A stretch of DNA of 64,000 bases from Pseudophaeobacter sp. (GTDB lineage: Bacteria; Pseudomonadota; Alphaproteobacteria; Rhodobacterales; Rhodobacteraceae), in contig JALUXC010000012.1 in the NCBI GenBank assembly GCA_027019165.1, positions 248,001-312,000 of the forward strand, written 5' to 3'. Positions 48,661 to 58,659 of the stretch are shown one piece after another. Numbering within the stretch: the first letter of the stretch is position 1; every line of letters begins with the position of its first letter. The notes beneath the pieces were generated by a model, which saw only the letters and a program-made list of their open reading frames with translations, searched no databases and was not told the origin of the DNA. Made by a program: the position numbers and the translations under genes.

Positions 48661-49575
48661 TCAATCCAGCAGTTGGAAAGTGGCGGTCGCAGTCAGGCCT
48701 TTCTTTGGCGAAACTAGGGATTTTCCCATCAGATCAATGAGATGTGCCAAGACGTTGCGCTCTGCTGCCTGCAAAAGAGCAGGGGGCGTCTCGGTGTAGA
48801 TCTGACGCGCCAGTTCCCCAGGGGTTGCCGGGCCTGCGACCAGGGCTTCCAGGATTGCAGCTTCTCGAGCCTCGCGGTGCGCGATAAGCCAATCCAGCCG
48901 ACCGGCCGGATCTTCGATCGGAGCGCCATGGCCGGGATAGAACACTTTCCAAGCACGGGCGCGCAGGTTGCGGCAGGACGTCATGAAATCCGTAAGGTCT
49001 CCATCCGGGGGAGAGACGAGCGAGCTGGCCCAGCCCATCACGTGGTCGGCGGTGAAACAGGCGTCCCCCAAAGCAAGAGCGATATGATTGCCAAGATGGC
49101 CGGGGGTATGCAGGACCTCCAGCGACCAGCCATCGGTTGCGATGACCTCGCCGTCCGACAGCTCGATATCGGGGGTGAATGCTGCGTCGATACCCTCGCC
49201 ACCCCCATGCAATCCCTGATCAACCAGATGCTGCATGACCCTGCTGCGCCCGGCGCTGGCCGGACCAAACCCAAGAACCGGCGCGCCAGTTCGGCGAGAA
49301 AGCTCGGCGGCAAGGGGGGAATGATCCACATGGGCGTGTGTCACGATCACATGCGAAATGCGCTGCCCCGGACCGACGGCAGCAAGAATGGCGTCGAGAT
49401 GCGCCTCGATTGTCGGCCCCGGGTCGATCACGGCCAGGTCCTTTTCCCCTACCAGATAGGTGTTCGTGCCCCTGAATGTCATCGGCGAAGGGTTCGGAGC
49501 CAGGATGCGGCGCACCCCAGGCTGCAATACCTCTGGGAGACCGGGGGTAGGGTTGAAATCGTCTGGTGCCTGCAT
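48661..49575 (-). CDS. MBL-fold metallo-hydrolase
   Basis: VTHAHVDHSPL, HTPGHLGNHIAL, DHVMGW. Confidence 0.92.
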   Translation of the reverse strand: MQAPDDFNPTPGLPEVLQPGVRRILAPNPSPMTFRGTNTYLVGEKDLAVIDPGPTIEAHLDAILAAVGPGQRISHVIVTHAHVDHSPLAAELSRRTGAPVLGFGPASAGRSRVMQHLVDQGLHGGGEGIDAAFTPDIELSDGEVIATDGWSLEVLHTPGHLGNHIALALGDACFTADHVMGWASSLVSPPDGDLTDFMTSCRNLRARAWKVFYPGHGAPIEDPAGRLDWLIAHREAREAAILEALVAGPATPGELARQIYTETPPALLQAAERNVLAHLIDLMGKSLVSPKKGLTATATFQLLD

Positions 49576-49657
49576 CCGTTTCTGTGTCCTTCACCAAATG
49601 GGGGCTGTGACCCGATGCTCGCTTCACACTGCCCTTATGCACCTGTAGGATTAGCGC

Positions 49658-50977
49658 ATGGTATTGCAAAGGCTCAAACAATATTCTCCACGAAGCCTCT
49701 ATGGCCGTGCTGCTCTGATCCTGATTGTGCCCATCGTTTCACTCCAGCTGGTGGTGTCCGTGGTGTTTATCAAGCGGGACCTGGAGGATGTGACCTCACA
49801 GATGACGGCGACTGTGTTGCGTGAAGTCAACCTGCTGCAGCAACAAGGTGCAGGCGCGCAGAACCAGCAGGAGTATCTGGCGCGTCTTGCTCCCTATTTG
49901 CGGCCATTGCAGATGGGGGCACAGTTTTTGGAGGCAGATGCGGTCGATCCGCAAGATCATCTCGCTTGGTATGAGTTCTCAGGCCGCGTTGTCCGGGACA
50001 AGCTGCGGCAGGATTTGCCAAACTTCCTCGCAGCGCAGTTTCCAGATAATCGTGCGGTGCATCTGTTTCTGACAACGGACCTCGGCAGACTTGAGCTGCA
50101 GATCGACAGGCGGCGGTTGACAGCGGCGGCACCGCACCAATTGATCGTCACGATGGTTTTCTTTGGCCTGTTCATGGCCCTGATTGCCTTTATCTACCTG
50201 CGCAACCAATTGCGCCCGATCAAGCGTTTGGCGGAGGCGGCCGAAGCCTTTGGGCGTGGACGGATGATGCCCTATTCGCCCCGCGGTGCGACCGAGGTGC
50301 GGGCTGCGGGCAGTGCCTTCGTGGATATGCGGTCTCGGATCGAGCGGCAGATCGAGCAGCGCACTCTGATGCTTTCAGGGGTCAGCCATGACCTTCGGAC
50401 ACCGCTGACGCGTCTGAAGCTCGGTCTTGCAATGCTGGATGAGGACGACGCGGAACCGATGCTGCGTGATGTCGACGAGATGCAGGCACTTTTGGATGCC
50501 TTTCTTGATTTCTCCCGCGGGGCGTCAACCGGGGAGCCGGAACCTGTGAACCCTGTTGCCCTTGTCGAGGCTATCGTCGAGGACTGGCGGCGCCAGGGCA
50601 AGGATGTGATGTTGGGAGAGTTGAGCGGCTCTGGTCAGGTGATGTTAAGGCGCCAGTCCATGCGCCGGGCGGTCGAGAATCTGATCTCGAATGCGGTGCG
50701 CTATGGCACGCGCGCGCGCGTTGCGGTGACGCTGACAGATAAATCCCTGCGCATAAGGGTCGAGGACGATGGCCCCGGTATCGGCCCGGAACAACGGGGT
50801 GAAGCGGTCAGGCCGTTCACACGACTGGACAGGTCGCGCAATCAGAACCTCGGCTCTGGGGTTGGTCTGGGGCTTGCCATCGTTGTGGACGTGGCCCGGG
50901 CGCACGGCGGCACCCTACGCCTGAGCGAAAGCCCCGAACTGGGAGGGCTGCGTGCGGATATCGTGATTGCGCGTTAG
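49658..50977 (+). CDS. EnvZ-like sensor histidine kinase
   Basis: GVSHDLRTPLTRLKLGLAML H-box, NAVRYG, GVGLGLAIVVDVARAHGG. Confidence 0.92.
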   Translation: MVLQRLKQYSPRSLYGRAALILIVPIVSLQLVVSVVFIKRDLEDVTSQMTATVLREVNLLQQQGAGAQNQQEYLARLAPYLRPLQMGAQFLEADAVDPQDHLAWYEFSGRVVRDKLRQDLPNFLAAQFPDNRAVHLFLTTDLGRLELQIDRRRLTAAAPHQLIVTMVFFGLFMALIAFIYLRNQLRPIKRLAEAAEAFGRGRMMPYSPRGATEVRAAGSAFVDMRSRIERQIEQRTLMLSGVSHDLRTPLTRLKLGLAMLDEDDAEPMLRDVDEMQALLDAFLDFSRGASTGEPEPVNPVALVEAIVEDWRRQGKDVMLGELSGSGQVMLRRQSMRRAVENLISNAVRYGTRARVAVTLTDKSLRIRVEDDGPGIGPEQRGEAVRPFTRLDRSRNQNLGSGVGLGLAIVVDVARAHGGTLRLSESPELGGLRADIVIAR

Positions 50978-51023
50978 TTGGGCCATTTGTTGCAAGCGGC
51001 TTTCTGTCTGGCGCGATGTGCGT

Positions 51024-51809
51024 TCAACCCAGCTTGCTCTGCCACAACGCGGCGGCCTCATGAACCGGCCAATAGGGAGCAGGCAGGGACTCGAAGCCCG
51101 GTTTCGCAAAGAGATATCCCTGCATCAGATCGACGCCCAGATCGTAAAGCGCGCTGTACTCGTCCTGCGTTTCGATGCCTTCGCAAACGATCAGGACGCC
51201 CATTTCTTCGAGCATGCGGATCGAATTGCGAACGATGGCTTGCTTGGCGCGCGACGTTTCGATCCCGCGGATCAGGCCGGCGTCTAGTTTTACAACATCC
51301 GGCTGGAACATGGTCAAAAGCTTGAGCCCCGAATAACCGGCACCAAAGTCATCGATTGCGGTCTTGAAACCAAGGCGTTGGTAGGTGGTCAGAATATCCA
51401 GCAGTTTTTGCGTGTTGACCCGCTCGGTTTCAGTGAATTCGAACAGAATCCGGTTTACGGGGAAACCGGTTTTTTTGGCCGTTTCCAGAGTCAGCCGTAT
51501 GCAGGCCTTTGGATCATATACGGCATTCGGCAAAAAGTTCATCGACAAGAGTGCGCCGTCTCGCGAAAGATCTAGCTCTGCGGCCAGTTCGATCGAGGTT
51601 GTCCGGCATTTCTGATCGAAAGCATATAGCGTGTCAGGTGTCACCTGTTTGAAAACGTCACGGGGCCCGGATCCGTCTTTGCCCCGCAACAGCGCTTCAT
51701 AGGCGAATACCTTTTGAGCACCAAGCGCGACGATGGGTTGAAAAGCCATTGTGATCGGAACAGTGAACTTTGCTCCGTTCTTGCAGGCTTCACACTTTTT
51801 TCGGTCCAA
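51024..51809 (-). CDS. EAL-domain protein with N-terminal Cys pair
   Basis: FAYEALLRG, IDDFGAGYSGL, VCEGIETQDEY. Confidence 0.9.
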   Translation of the reverse strand: MDRKKCEACKNGAKFTVPITMAFQPIVALGAQKVFAYEALLRGKDGSGPRDVFKQVTPDTLYAFDQKCRTTSIELAAELDLSRDGALLSMNFLPNAVYDPKACIRLTLETAKKTGFPVNRILFEFTETERVNTQKLLDILTTYQRLGFKTAIDDFGAGYSGLKLLTMFQPDVVKLDAGLIRGIETSRAKQAIVRNSIRMLEEMGVLIVCEGIETQDEYSALYDLGVDLMQGYLFAKPGFESLPAPYWPVHEAAALWQSKLG

Positions 51810-51998
51810 CGCTTGCCCTCCCAGGATGGCACATTTGGGAGGGGTTTAATGGAATCTCCTAAACAAAGATTTAGGAAGCAGAGATCGCCCGGTGGTCACA
51901 CTGTCTGATGCCTTCAAGAAAAGTCGTATGGCCCCAGGCCAAAAAGGCTGGCCTTGGGGCAATACGCGCCTCTCTTTCAAAGGTGGACAAAAATGCGG

Positions 51999-53276
51999 TC
52001 AGACCGTTTCATCCATTAGCTGGTCTTCCATATCGTCCGGGTCGTCTGGAACATTCATGTCTTCTGGTGGAAGAGACATGAGTGCCATGACGTCTGCTGC
52101 TCCGGCAGAGGGTGTCACCGCAATCGTGTCGGTCTCGGACCAGCTGTCCAACTGGGTACCTTCTGCGGCCTCAGGGTCGATATCAACAAGCGCCTGAGCG
52201 TCGTCAGTAAGACCGCCGGTGATTGCTTCAGGATTTGATCCATCGCTGTTGATCACGACAGAGATGTTGGTCAAGTCCAGATCCTGCAAAGTCAGCGGAC
52301 CATCATTGGCCCAAAGGGTAAAGTTCACCGTGTTTACAGTGCCTTCGGTGCTGTCAGGTACTTGGCCGAACTGCACATGGGCATCATAGGTCCCAGGCAC
52401 AGTCGCCCCGTTGTCAAGGCTGGTTTCTGAATTCGCCTCGGCGCTGTGTCCGGTGACGGGAAGTGAGTTTTCGTCCGGATAGAAGTTGAGGTCATCCGCC
52501 CGGCTGTCATCCCGCAGATTAAAGAAGAGCCCGTCGATATCCGCGACCTCGCCATCATATGAGGTCGGAGACATCGAAACGAAGAGCTGCCCTTCGGGGG
52601 TTTGCGTGACCTGAACGTCGATCTGCTGGTCCTCACCCAGGGTAAAGCTGATGGTTGTCTTCCCATCATCGGTCCCTGTGTCTCCGCCTCCGGTTCCGCC
52701 AGTGCCCCCGGTTCCGCCAGTGCCGCCCGTGCCTCCGGTTCCGCCCGAGCCACCCGTTCCGCAGCTTCCGTGACCGCCTGAGGTTCCACCGGTGCCATAG
52801 GTGCCGCCAGTCGCTCCGGTGCCATGGCTGCCACCTGTTCCTCCGGTGCCGCTTGCGCAGTCCTCGTCATCGCGATCGTGGTGCCACCAATGCTTGCCGC
52901 CATGGTGACCTTTGTGATCGCCTTTGCCCCCCCAGGAGCCACGACCGGTTCCGCCAGCAGAGCCCTTACCACATCCGTCTGTGCCGCCAGAGCCTTTCGA
53001 CCCGCCAGAGCCTTTGCTGCCGTGACCCGAAGAGCCACCGGTCCCGCTTCCATTGTCCTGATCGTCGTCGCGCCCGTGTTTGTCCCACCAGGATTTGTGG
53101 TGATGGTCTTTGCCGCTAAACCGGTCGGACAGGTTGGTGTCGTACCAGCGGGCAAAGTGCTCGCCGCGCACGCCGCCATTGTGATAGCTGTTGCTGCCGC
53201 AGGCGTCGCGCCCGCTGCTTTGATTCCAGCTGTGTTTAGAAAAATGCCCCCAGCGCATCGTCTCACCCCTGCACAT
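51999..53276 (-). CDS. Gly/Thr-rich low-complexity protein
   Basis: ORF; GTGGTGGTGGTGGTGG tracts in the middle, acidic C-terminal domain. Confidence 0.65.
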   Translation of the reverse strand: MCRGETMRWGHFSKHSWNQSSGRDACGSNSYHNGGVRGEHFARWYDTNLSDRFSGKDHHHKSWWDKHGRDDDQDNGSGTGGSSGHGSKGSGGSKGSGGTDGCGKGSAGGTGRGSWGGKGDHKGHHGGKHWWHHDRDDEDCASGTGGTGGSHGTGATGGTYGTGGTSGGHGSCGTGGSGGTGGTGGTGGTGGTGGTGGGDTGTDDGKTTISFTLGEDQQIDVQVTQTPEGQLFVSMSPTSYDGEVADIDGLFFNLRDDSRADDLNFYPDENSLPVTGHSAEANSETSLDNGATVPGTYDAHVQFGQVPDSTEGTVNTVNFTLWANDGPLTLQDLDLTNISVVINSDGSNPEAITGGLTDDAQALVDIDPEAAEGTQLDSWSETDTIAVTPSAGAADVMALMSLPPEDMNVPDDPDDMEDQLMDETV

Positions 53277-53519
53277 TTGAAATTACGCATTTCGGCACGA
53301 AACAAGAAAACGCGCCACGCAAGGAAACACTAAGAAGCAGCGTCAACGGGCGCCATTTTTTGGTCTTATTTTGGCTAAAATTGCGGGCAACTCCCCGATT
53401 TTGGGAAACAATGCAGGGAAAAGGGGGGCGTTTGTGGTCCAACGCGAAAAACAGGATGATCCAAAAAGTGATTCTCTCATGGCTTTGCCTTTCTTTGTCC
53501 TGAAAACGGCCCCTTTCGG

Positions 53520-54572
53520 ATGGCACAAGCTGTCGACAGGACCGGTTGGTTTAGAAAGGAAGTCAGAGTGGCAGACGGTGGGCGTAACGATCGCATGGCT
53601 TATATCGCGACCACGGCCGAGGCCGTTCTTGGCAAGGTCCCGGATCACATCTCTGCGCCTGGAGGGACGTCTCGGTCCTCCGTGCGGCTTCATTTTGGCG
53701 ATCATACCGTCATTGCCACGCTGAGGCCCGAGTTTCGCAGAACCCATCTTGAGGCCCATGTGCTGAGCGAATTGGCAGAGCACTGCGATGATATCCCAAA
53801 GGTGCTGGGGGTCAGCGGTGATGTGATGTTCCAGTCCGACACCGGCGCCCATCGCCTGAATACCGAGATTCTGGAGCATGACTCGGCCGATCAGGTCGAA
53901 TTGGCTGCTGAAGCCGTTGCCGCCATTTTCCGCATTCATGCGGCTGCTCGCCAAACCGATCTGGCTGATATCCTGCCGCATCTGGGATCAAATCAGGATT
54001 GGATAACCTCTTTTGTGAACTCAGTGCACGCGATGGAGCCTTATTCTGTGGGCATTTCCGCAGGGTTCGACAAAACAGCGGTAGCAGAGTTCATGGATTT
54101 TCCGGGCATCCAGTTCCTCAAGTGGGATTGCCGTTCTGGCAATGCTGCGATCGGTGAAGACGGTTTTCTGCGCTGGTTCGATTTCGAATACGCGGGCCTT
54201 CGCCATGGGGCAGAGGATCTGGCCTGGCTCATTGCCGATGAAACCTGGCCGCTGGCCCCGGATGTCATGGCCGATGTCGTGATCGACTGTTTCGATCCCA
54301 GTTGCGGTCACGACATTGCGGAATACATGGAGTACCTTTCGGTCTACACCACGCTCCATTGCGTGCAGCGGTTGAAGCTGATCGAACGAGAGGTAAAGCG
54401 GCGTGGCTGGCTGAGCAAAGAGCGGGTACGCAAGTATGATGACGCCGGCGCTCATCCCGATTTCGCAGTGCAGCTGTGCCGGGTTGGGGCCTATTACTCG
54501 GCACAATCTGGATTGACCGCGCCGTTGACGCAGAATTTCGAAGCTGCTGAACACAGCTTTGCCTCAGCCTGA
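53520..54572 (+). CDS. aminoglycoside phosphotransferase-like (phosphotransferase family) protein
   Basis: ORF; FLKWDCRSGNAAIGEDGFLRWFDFEYAGLRHGAEDLAWLI. Confidence 0.65.
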   Translation: MAQAVDRTGWFRKEVRVADGGRNDRMAYIATTAEAVLGKVPDHISAPGGTSRSSVRLHFGDHTVIATLRPEFRRTHLEAHVLSELAEHCDDIPKVLGVSGDVMFQSDTGAHRLNTEILEHDSADQVELAAEAVAAIFRIHAAARQTDLADILPHLGSNQDWITSFVNSVHAMEPYSVGISAGFDKTAVAEFMDFPGIQFLKWDCRSGNAAIGEDGFLRWFDFEYAGLRHGAEDLAWLIADETWPLAPDVMADVVIDCFDPSCGHDIAEYMEYLSVYTTLHCVQRLKLIEREVKRRGWLSKERVRKYDDAGAHPDFAVQLCRVGAYYSAQSGLTAPLTQNFEAAEHSFASA

Positions 54573-54586
54573 TCCGGGGAAGGGCG

Positions 54587-55729
54587 TCACAGCCCCATCT
54601 GTCGAACGGCCAGATCCCGCATGATTTCCTCGGAGCCGCCGCCAATTGCCATGACCTTCACTTCTCGGTAGATCCGTTCGATCCTGTTGCCGCGCAGATA
54701 CCCGGCACCGCCCAGGATCTGCATGGCTTCCGAGGCGCAGAATTCACAGGCCTTGGTGGCAAAGAACTTGGCCTTGCTTAGTTCTGCCACCGGCATCGTG
54801 CCTTGGTTGACCTGCCAGGCAATCACCCAGAGCGTGGACTGGACGGCATCAATCCGAGCTGACATTTCGGCGATCTTGTGCCGGATCACTTGGTGTTCGA
54901 TGAGCCTTTTGCCAAAGGTTTCACGCTCTTGCGCCCAGGCTATGGAATCCTCAAGGCAGGCTTTCATCATGCCCAGGACACCGGCGATCAGGTTGATGCG
55001 CTCCATGTTGAAATTGTTCATGATAGCCAGGAAACCGCTGCCTTCCTCTCCCATCATGTTGGTGGCAGGCACGCGCACCTCGTCCAGGAAGAGCGTCGCC
55101 TGATCTGAACACCACCACCCCATCTTTCGGCTCATTTCGCTGCGGCTGAAACCTGGTGTGTCGGCCTCGACAAAGAAAAGAGAGATCCCTTTCAGACCCG
55201 CACCGCCGGTGCGGGCGGGGATGACGAAGTAGTCGGAGGTCATACCACCGGTGATGAAGGCTTTGCTGCCATTGATGACCCAGTGATTGCCATCCCGCCG
55301 TGCTGTGGTCTTGAGAGCTGCCACATCCGAGCCGCCGCCGGGTTCGGTAACGCCCAAAGATGAGCCCTTTCGGCCCGAAATGATCTCTGGCAGGACACGC
55401 CGTCTTATTTCTTCATCGGCGAGACGCGCTATGGGCTCTATCGAAATGGTGCGTCCGGCCATGGCTGCTGTCACACCCCCTGCGCCGCAGCGGGCCAGCT
55501 CCTCGCTATAGGCAATGCGCAAGAAACAATCGTCAAAACCAAGGCCGCCGTAGGCCTCGTCGATGCCAAAACCCCAGACCCCGAAGGCGCCAATCTTTTG
55601 ATGCAGCTCCCAGGGGATCGCGCCGGCTTCGTCCCAGTCATCGCAATAGGGCTGGATTTCATGCGCGACAAAACTGCGGAGGCTATCACGAAAAGCACGG
55701 TGTTCATCGGTTTCAAACGGGTTTTGCAT
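54587..55729 (-). CDS. acyl-CoA dehydrogenase
   Basis: VTEPGGGSDVAALKTTA, MQILGGAGYLRGNRIERIYREVKVM. Confidence 0.95.
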   Translation of the reverse strand: MQNPFETDEHRAFRDSLRSFVAHEIQPYCDDWDEAGAIPWELHQKIGAFGVWGFGIDEAYGGLGFDDCFLRIAYSEELARCGAGGVTAAMAGRTISIEPIARLADEEIRRRVLPEIISGRKGSSLGVTEPGGGSDVAALKTTARRDGNHWVINGSKAFITGGMTSDYFVIPARTGGAGLKGISLFFVEADTPGFSRSEMSRKMGWWCSDQATLFLDEVRVPATNMMGEEGSGFLAIMNNFNMERINLIAGVLGMMKACLEDSIAWAQERETFGKRLIEHQVIRHKIAEMSARIDAVQSTLWVIAWQVNQGTMPVAELSKAKFFATKACEFCASEAMQILGGAGYLRGNRIERIYREVKVMAIGGGSEEIMRDLAVRQMGL

Positions 55730-56393
55730 TCTGTCCTCCCGGATCTGCTCTCGCCGCCAAATGCGGGGTCATGATGCGGCCGAAAAGATCGACCATTTTG
55801 GTGATGATTTCGGGGTCCTGCTCATAAGGGGCCTGGCTGTGCAGCCCCCGCATGAAGCTGCGGCAGATCGACCAGAGCAGAGCCAGATCTTCGCCCGAGG
55901 GAGCCGAATAGAGATTGGCGATATTTCGATTGAAGGTGTCGTTGTAGTCCCACAAGGACGGCGTGATACGTTTGCGCAAGGGCGGGTCCGTGCGCGACGC
56001 CACCAGGATCTCCATCACGGCGCGCCCCTCGCGGGTGTTGATAACGCGGGCCCACAGGCGGTGAAGTTCGCCGGTCAGATCGTCACCATGCGCCCCCTTG
56101 CGCAACAGGTGGCTCGCCTCTCCGGCTTTTTGCGGCCCGCGTACGGGGGCCAGAAGATGTTCCAGCGTGCGCACCATCATTTCTTCTTTGCTTGGAAAGT
56201 GATGGGTGAGCGCCCCGCGGGAAACGCCTGCCAAGGTCTGGACCCGGTTGATTGAGGTTTCCGCATAGCCAAATTGATCAAGGCAATCGGTCACCGCATC
56301 AAAGATCCTCAGCCGCGTTCGATCAGCGCGGCTTGGCTCGGGGGATGTGACGTCAGGTTGTTCGGGGGGCTTTGCCGCCATTTCGGGTGCCAA
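55713..56393 (-). CDS. TetR/AcrR-family regulator
   Basis: N-terminal HTH YAETSINRVQTLAGVSRGALTHHFPSKEEMM. Confidence 0.92.
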   Translation of the reverse strand: MAPEMAAKPPEQPDVTSPEPSRADRTRLRIFDAVTDCLDQFGYAETSINRVQTLAGVSRGALTHHFPSKEEMMVRTLEHLLAPVRGPQKAGEASHLLRKGAHGDDLTGELHRLWARVINTREGRAVMEILVASRTDPPLRKRITPSLWDYNDTFNRNIANLYSAPSGEDLALLWSICRSFMRGLHSQAPYEQDPEIITKMVDLFGRIMTPHLAARADPGGQNAKPV

Positions 56394-56508
56394 TTCTGGA
56401 ACTGAGGGCCTATCGTGTTCCTGAAATGTAAAACAGAACGTTCGGTCGGTTCAATCCGCTTGTAAGCCAACCGACGCAGCGGAAGTTCAAAGGGAGGAAC
56501 ACATACCA

Positions 56509-57309
56509 ATGCAACAGGCAGAGGATTTTCGTGCCGAAAGCCAAGCACTGGCGGCTATTCTTGAGGATCTGCCGGAGGCCGATTTTCGCCGGCCTACATT
56601 GTTCAAGGACTGGACGATTGACCATGTGATCGGTCATTTGCACCTGTTCAATGTGGCTGCCGAGACCTCGCTCAAAGGCGAGGCGGCCTTTGCGGCCTTT
56701 ATTGGCCCGATTGTAGCGGACATGCAGTCTGGCAAGACGATCCTGGAGTGCCAGTTTCCTTGGCTCGATGGTCTGTCCGGCCGGGCCTTGTTTGAGGCGT
56801 GGAAAGCGGGTGCGGAATCCTGTGCCGACGCTTTTGCTGCCGCTGATCCAAAGGCGCGGGTAAAATGGGTTGGGCCGGACATGAGCGCCCTGTCGTCGAT
56901 CACAGCTCGGCAGATGGAGACCTGGGCGCATGGGCAAGAAGTCTTTGATCTGTTGGGGCTTGAGCGGGTTGAGCAAGACCGGATCCGTAACATTGCACAT
57001 TTGGGGGTGGCGACCTATGGCTGGACGTTCCTAAACCGCAAAGAAGCGGTGCCCGAACCGGCCCCCTTTGTGCAACTCACTGGGCCATCGGGCGCGGTGT
57101 GGGAGTGGAACGATGTCCATGAGGACAATATGGTGCGTGGCTCTGCGGTGGAGTTTGCCCAGGTTGTGACACAGGTCCGCAATATCGCGGATACCGGTCT
57201 TGAGGTGGTTGGCGAGGCTGCGCACCGTTGGATGGAAAACGCCCAGTGTTTTGCCGGACCACCGGAAACGCCGCCTGCAAAAGGGCTCAGACACAAAGCG
57301 CGGGGATAA
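56509..57309 (+). CDS. TIGR03084-like (DinB/maleylpyruvate isomerase N-terminal type) protein
   Basis: FKDWTIDHVIGHLHLFN, ARQMETWAHGQEVFDLLG. Confidence 0.8.
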   Translation: MQQAEDFRAESQALAAILEDLPEADFRRPTLFKDWTIDHVIGHLHLFNVAAETSLKGEAAFAAFIGPIVADMQSGKTILECQFPWLDGLSGRALFEAWKAGAESCADAFAAADPKARVKWVGPDMSALSSITARQMETWAHGQEVFDLLGLERVEQDRIRNIAHLGVATYGWTFLNRKEAVPEPAPFVQLTGPSGAVWEWNDVHEDNMVRGSAVEFAQVVTQVRNIADTGLEVVGEAAHRWMENAQCFAGPPETPPAKGLRHKARG

Positions 57310-57365
57310 CCGAGATGGGCTAGATCTCCCGCCCGGCCTCGGTCTTTTGAAAAAGACCTCTGCCC

Positions 57366-57406
57366 GTTGGGCCCGGCGCCGCGCCACGCGCGGCGCCGGG
57401 CCCAAC
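57366..57406. repeat. REP-like palindrome with 19 bp perfect arms
   Basis: GTTGGGCCCGGCGCCGCGC-CAC-GCGCGGCGCCGGGCCCAAC. Confidence 0.9.
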
Positions 57407-57485
57407 CGCAGCCAAAGGGGCACTGCCCGACCATCTGCTGGCGGAGACGTTTTTGTCCTGCCTGCCAGCGCGCACCCGGCTTGGA

Positions 57486-58376
57486 TCAGGAACCGCGTTG
57501 CCGCCAGACCTCGATGAGACCGGCGAGGCACATGCGTTCGTCATCTGCAACGGTTGCGGACAGCCCTTGAGCCTTGAGGGCGGTCACATAAGCTGTGGCA
57601 AGGTCATTTGGGCCGATGACGGCGAGGTTCTGGCCGAGCCAATACGGGCGTGCAGCCGCCAGTTCGGCACCAAGCAGAGTGCCCCAGATCTTGCCGGCCG
57701 CATCCAGTGCGTCTTCACTATTCAAGGCTTTCCCTGCCACGGCCTCGGCAAGCCGGGCAGCGGTCAGTTCGGGTCTCGAGATCGTATCCGCAACCGAATT
57801 CTCCAGCGCCTGAGTGTTCCAGCTTTCTGCCCTGACCCCAGCATCGTACAAAGCGGCGCGGACCATGGATGCTGTCAAGAAACTTTGAAAGCTCACGACC
57901 TCATCGGCACTGATCAACGCCCAGTGCGTTGTTGGCCCCGGAAGGCAAATTACGCCCTCCCATGAAGGGTTGAGCGACAGGAAACCGCTGATCCGGTTTC
58001 CTTGGTAGGGCATCACTCCGACAGGAGACGCCTGCGACAGACCAGGCAACACAAACATGTCAAACGTTTGAACCCCTTCGCTTGTGGATGCATTCATCGT
58101 AAGTCCGGCAGCTTTTGGCGCGTCCGACCGTGTTGGGACGAGCCTGTTGGGAGCTTGGCTCAAGCCGCTGACGACCATGGGAATACCGCCTGCTGCATCA
58201 AGGGTCTTGCAAAGCTGGAGATGGATCGCAGCAAAGTCTGGATCGTCCATTCCAAACTGAAGCTGTGCCTTTTCTTTCACCTGAGGAGCCTCCCCGGACA
58301 TAGCCCAGAATGTCCAGTTTTTGCCTCGGGCCTCGGCAGCGATCCATAGGGCGGGAGATGTGTTTTTTGCGGTCAT
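57486..58376 (-). CDS. 2-dehydro-3-deoxygalactonokinase-like protein
   Basis: ORF; WIAAEARGKNWTFWAM, CLPGPTTHWALI. Confidence 0.65.
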   Translation of the reverse strand: MTAKNTSPALWIAAEARGKNWTFWAMSGEAPQVKEKAQLQFGMDDPDFAAIHLQLCKTLDAAGGIPMVVSGLSQAPNRLVPTRSDAPKAAGLTMNASTSEGVQTFDMFVLPGLSQASPVGVMPYQGNRISGFLSLNPSWEGVICLPGPTTHWALISADEVVSFQSFLTASMVRAALYDAGVRAESWNTQALENSVADTISRPELTAARLAEAVAGKALNSEDALDAAGKIWGTLLGAELAAARPYWLGQNLAVIGPNDLATAYVTALKAQGLSATVADDERMCLAGLIEVWRQRGS

Positions 58377-58659
58377 GTCATTCTTGGTGTCTTGGGCTGT
58401 TGGGGCGCAGATAGCGACTGCACTGGCTCACCTGAACAGGCTATGCCGCCTTCCAGAAAGCAATTCCATACCAAAGTATGTTTGGACCACGCCTTTTGAA
58501 TAGGCGATCTATCCCAAAATAGTGTGCAGTGACCAAATGCCTTTGAGGCTGAACCCATGCTGGCATGTTGGCAGGCAGCTGATCGGCTAGACTTGTAAGA
58601 GAGACCCGCGCGTCATTGGAGCAGCGTGGTCCAAGTTCAGTAGATGTTTGAGTTGTTAA

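Noticed and set aside
52680-52760. Short tandem repeats considered as a CRISPR array
   Set aside because: Repeats are contiguous codon-scale coding repeats with no unique spacers; no cas genes nearby.
52655-53333. + strand ORFs opposite the Gly-rich gene
   Set aside because: Cys/Arg/His-rich translation of the complementary repeat; shadow ORFs.
57367-57570. ORFs across the GC palindrome (57200-57570)
   Set aside because: Generated by palindromic, GC-skewed intergenic DNA; no protein-like signature.
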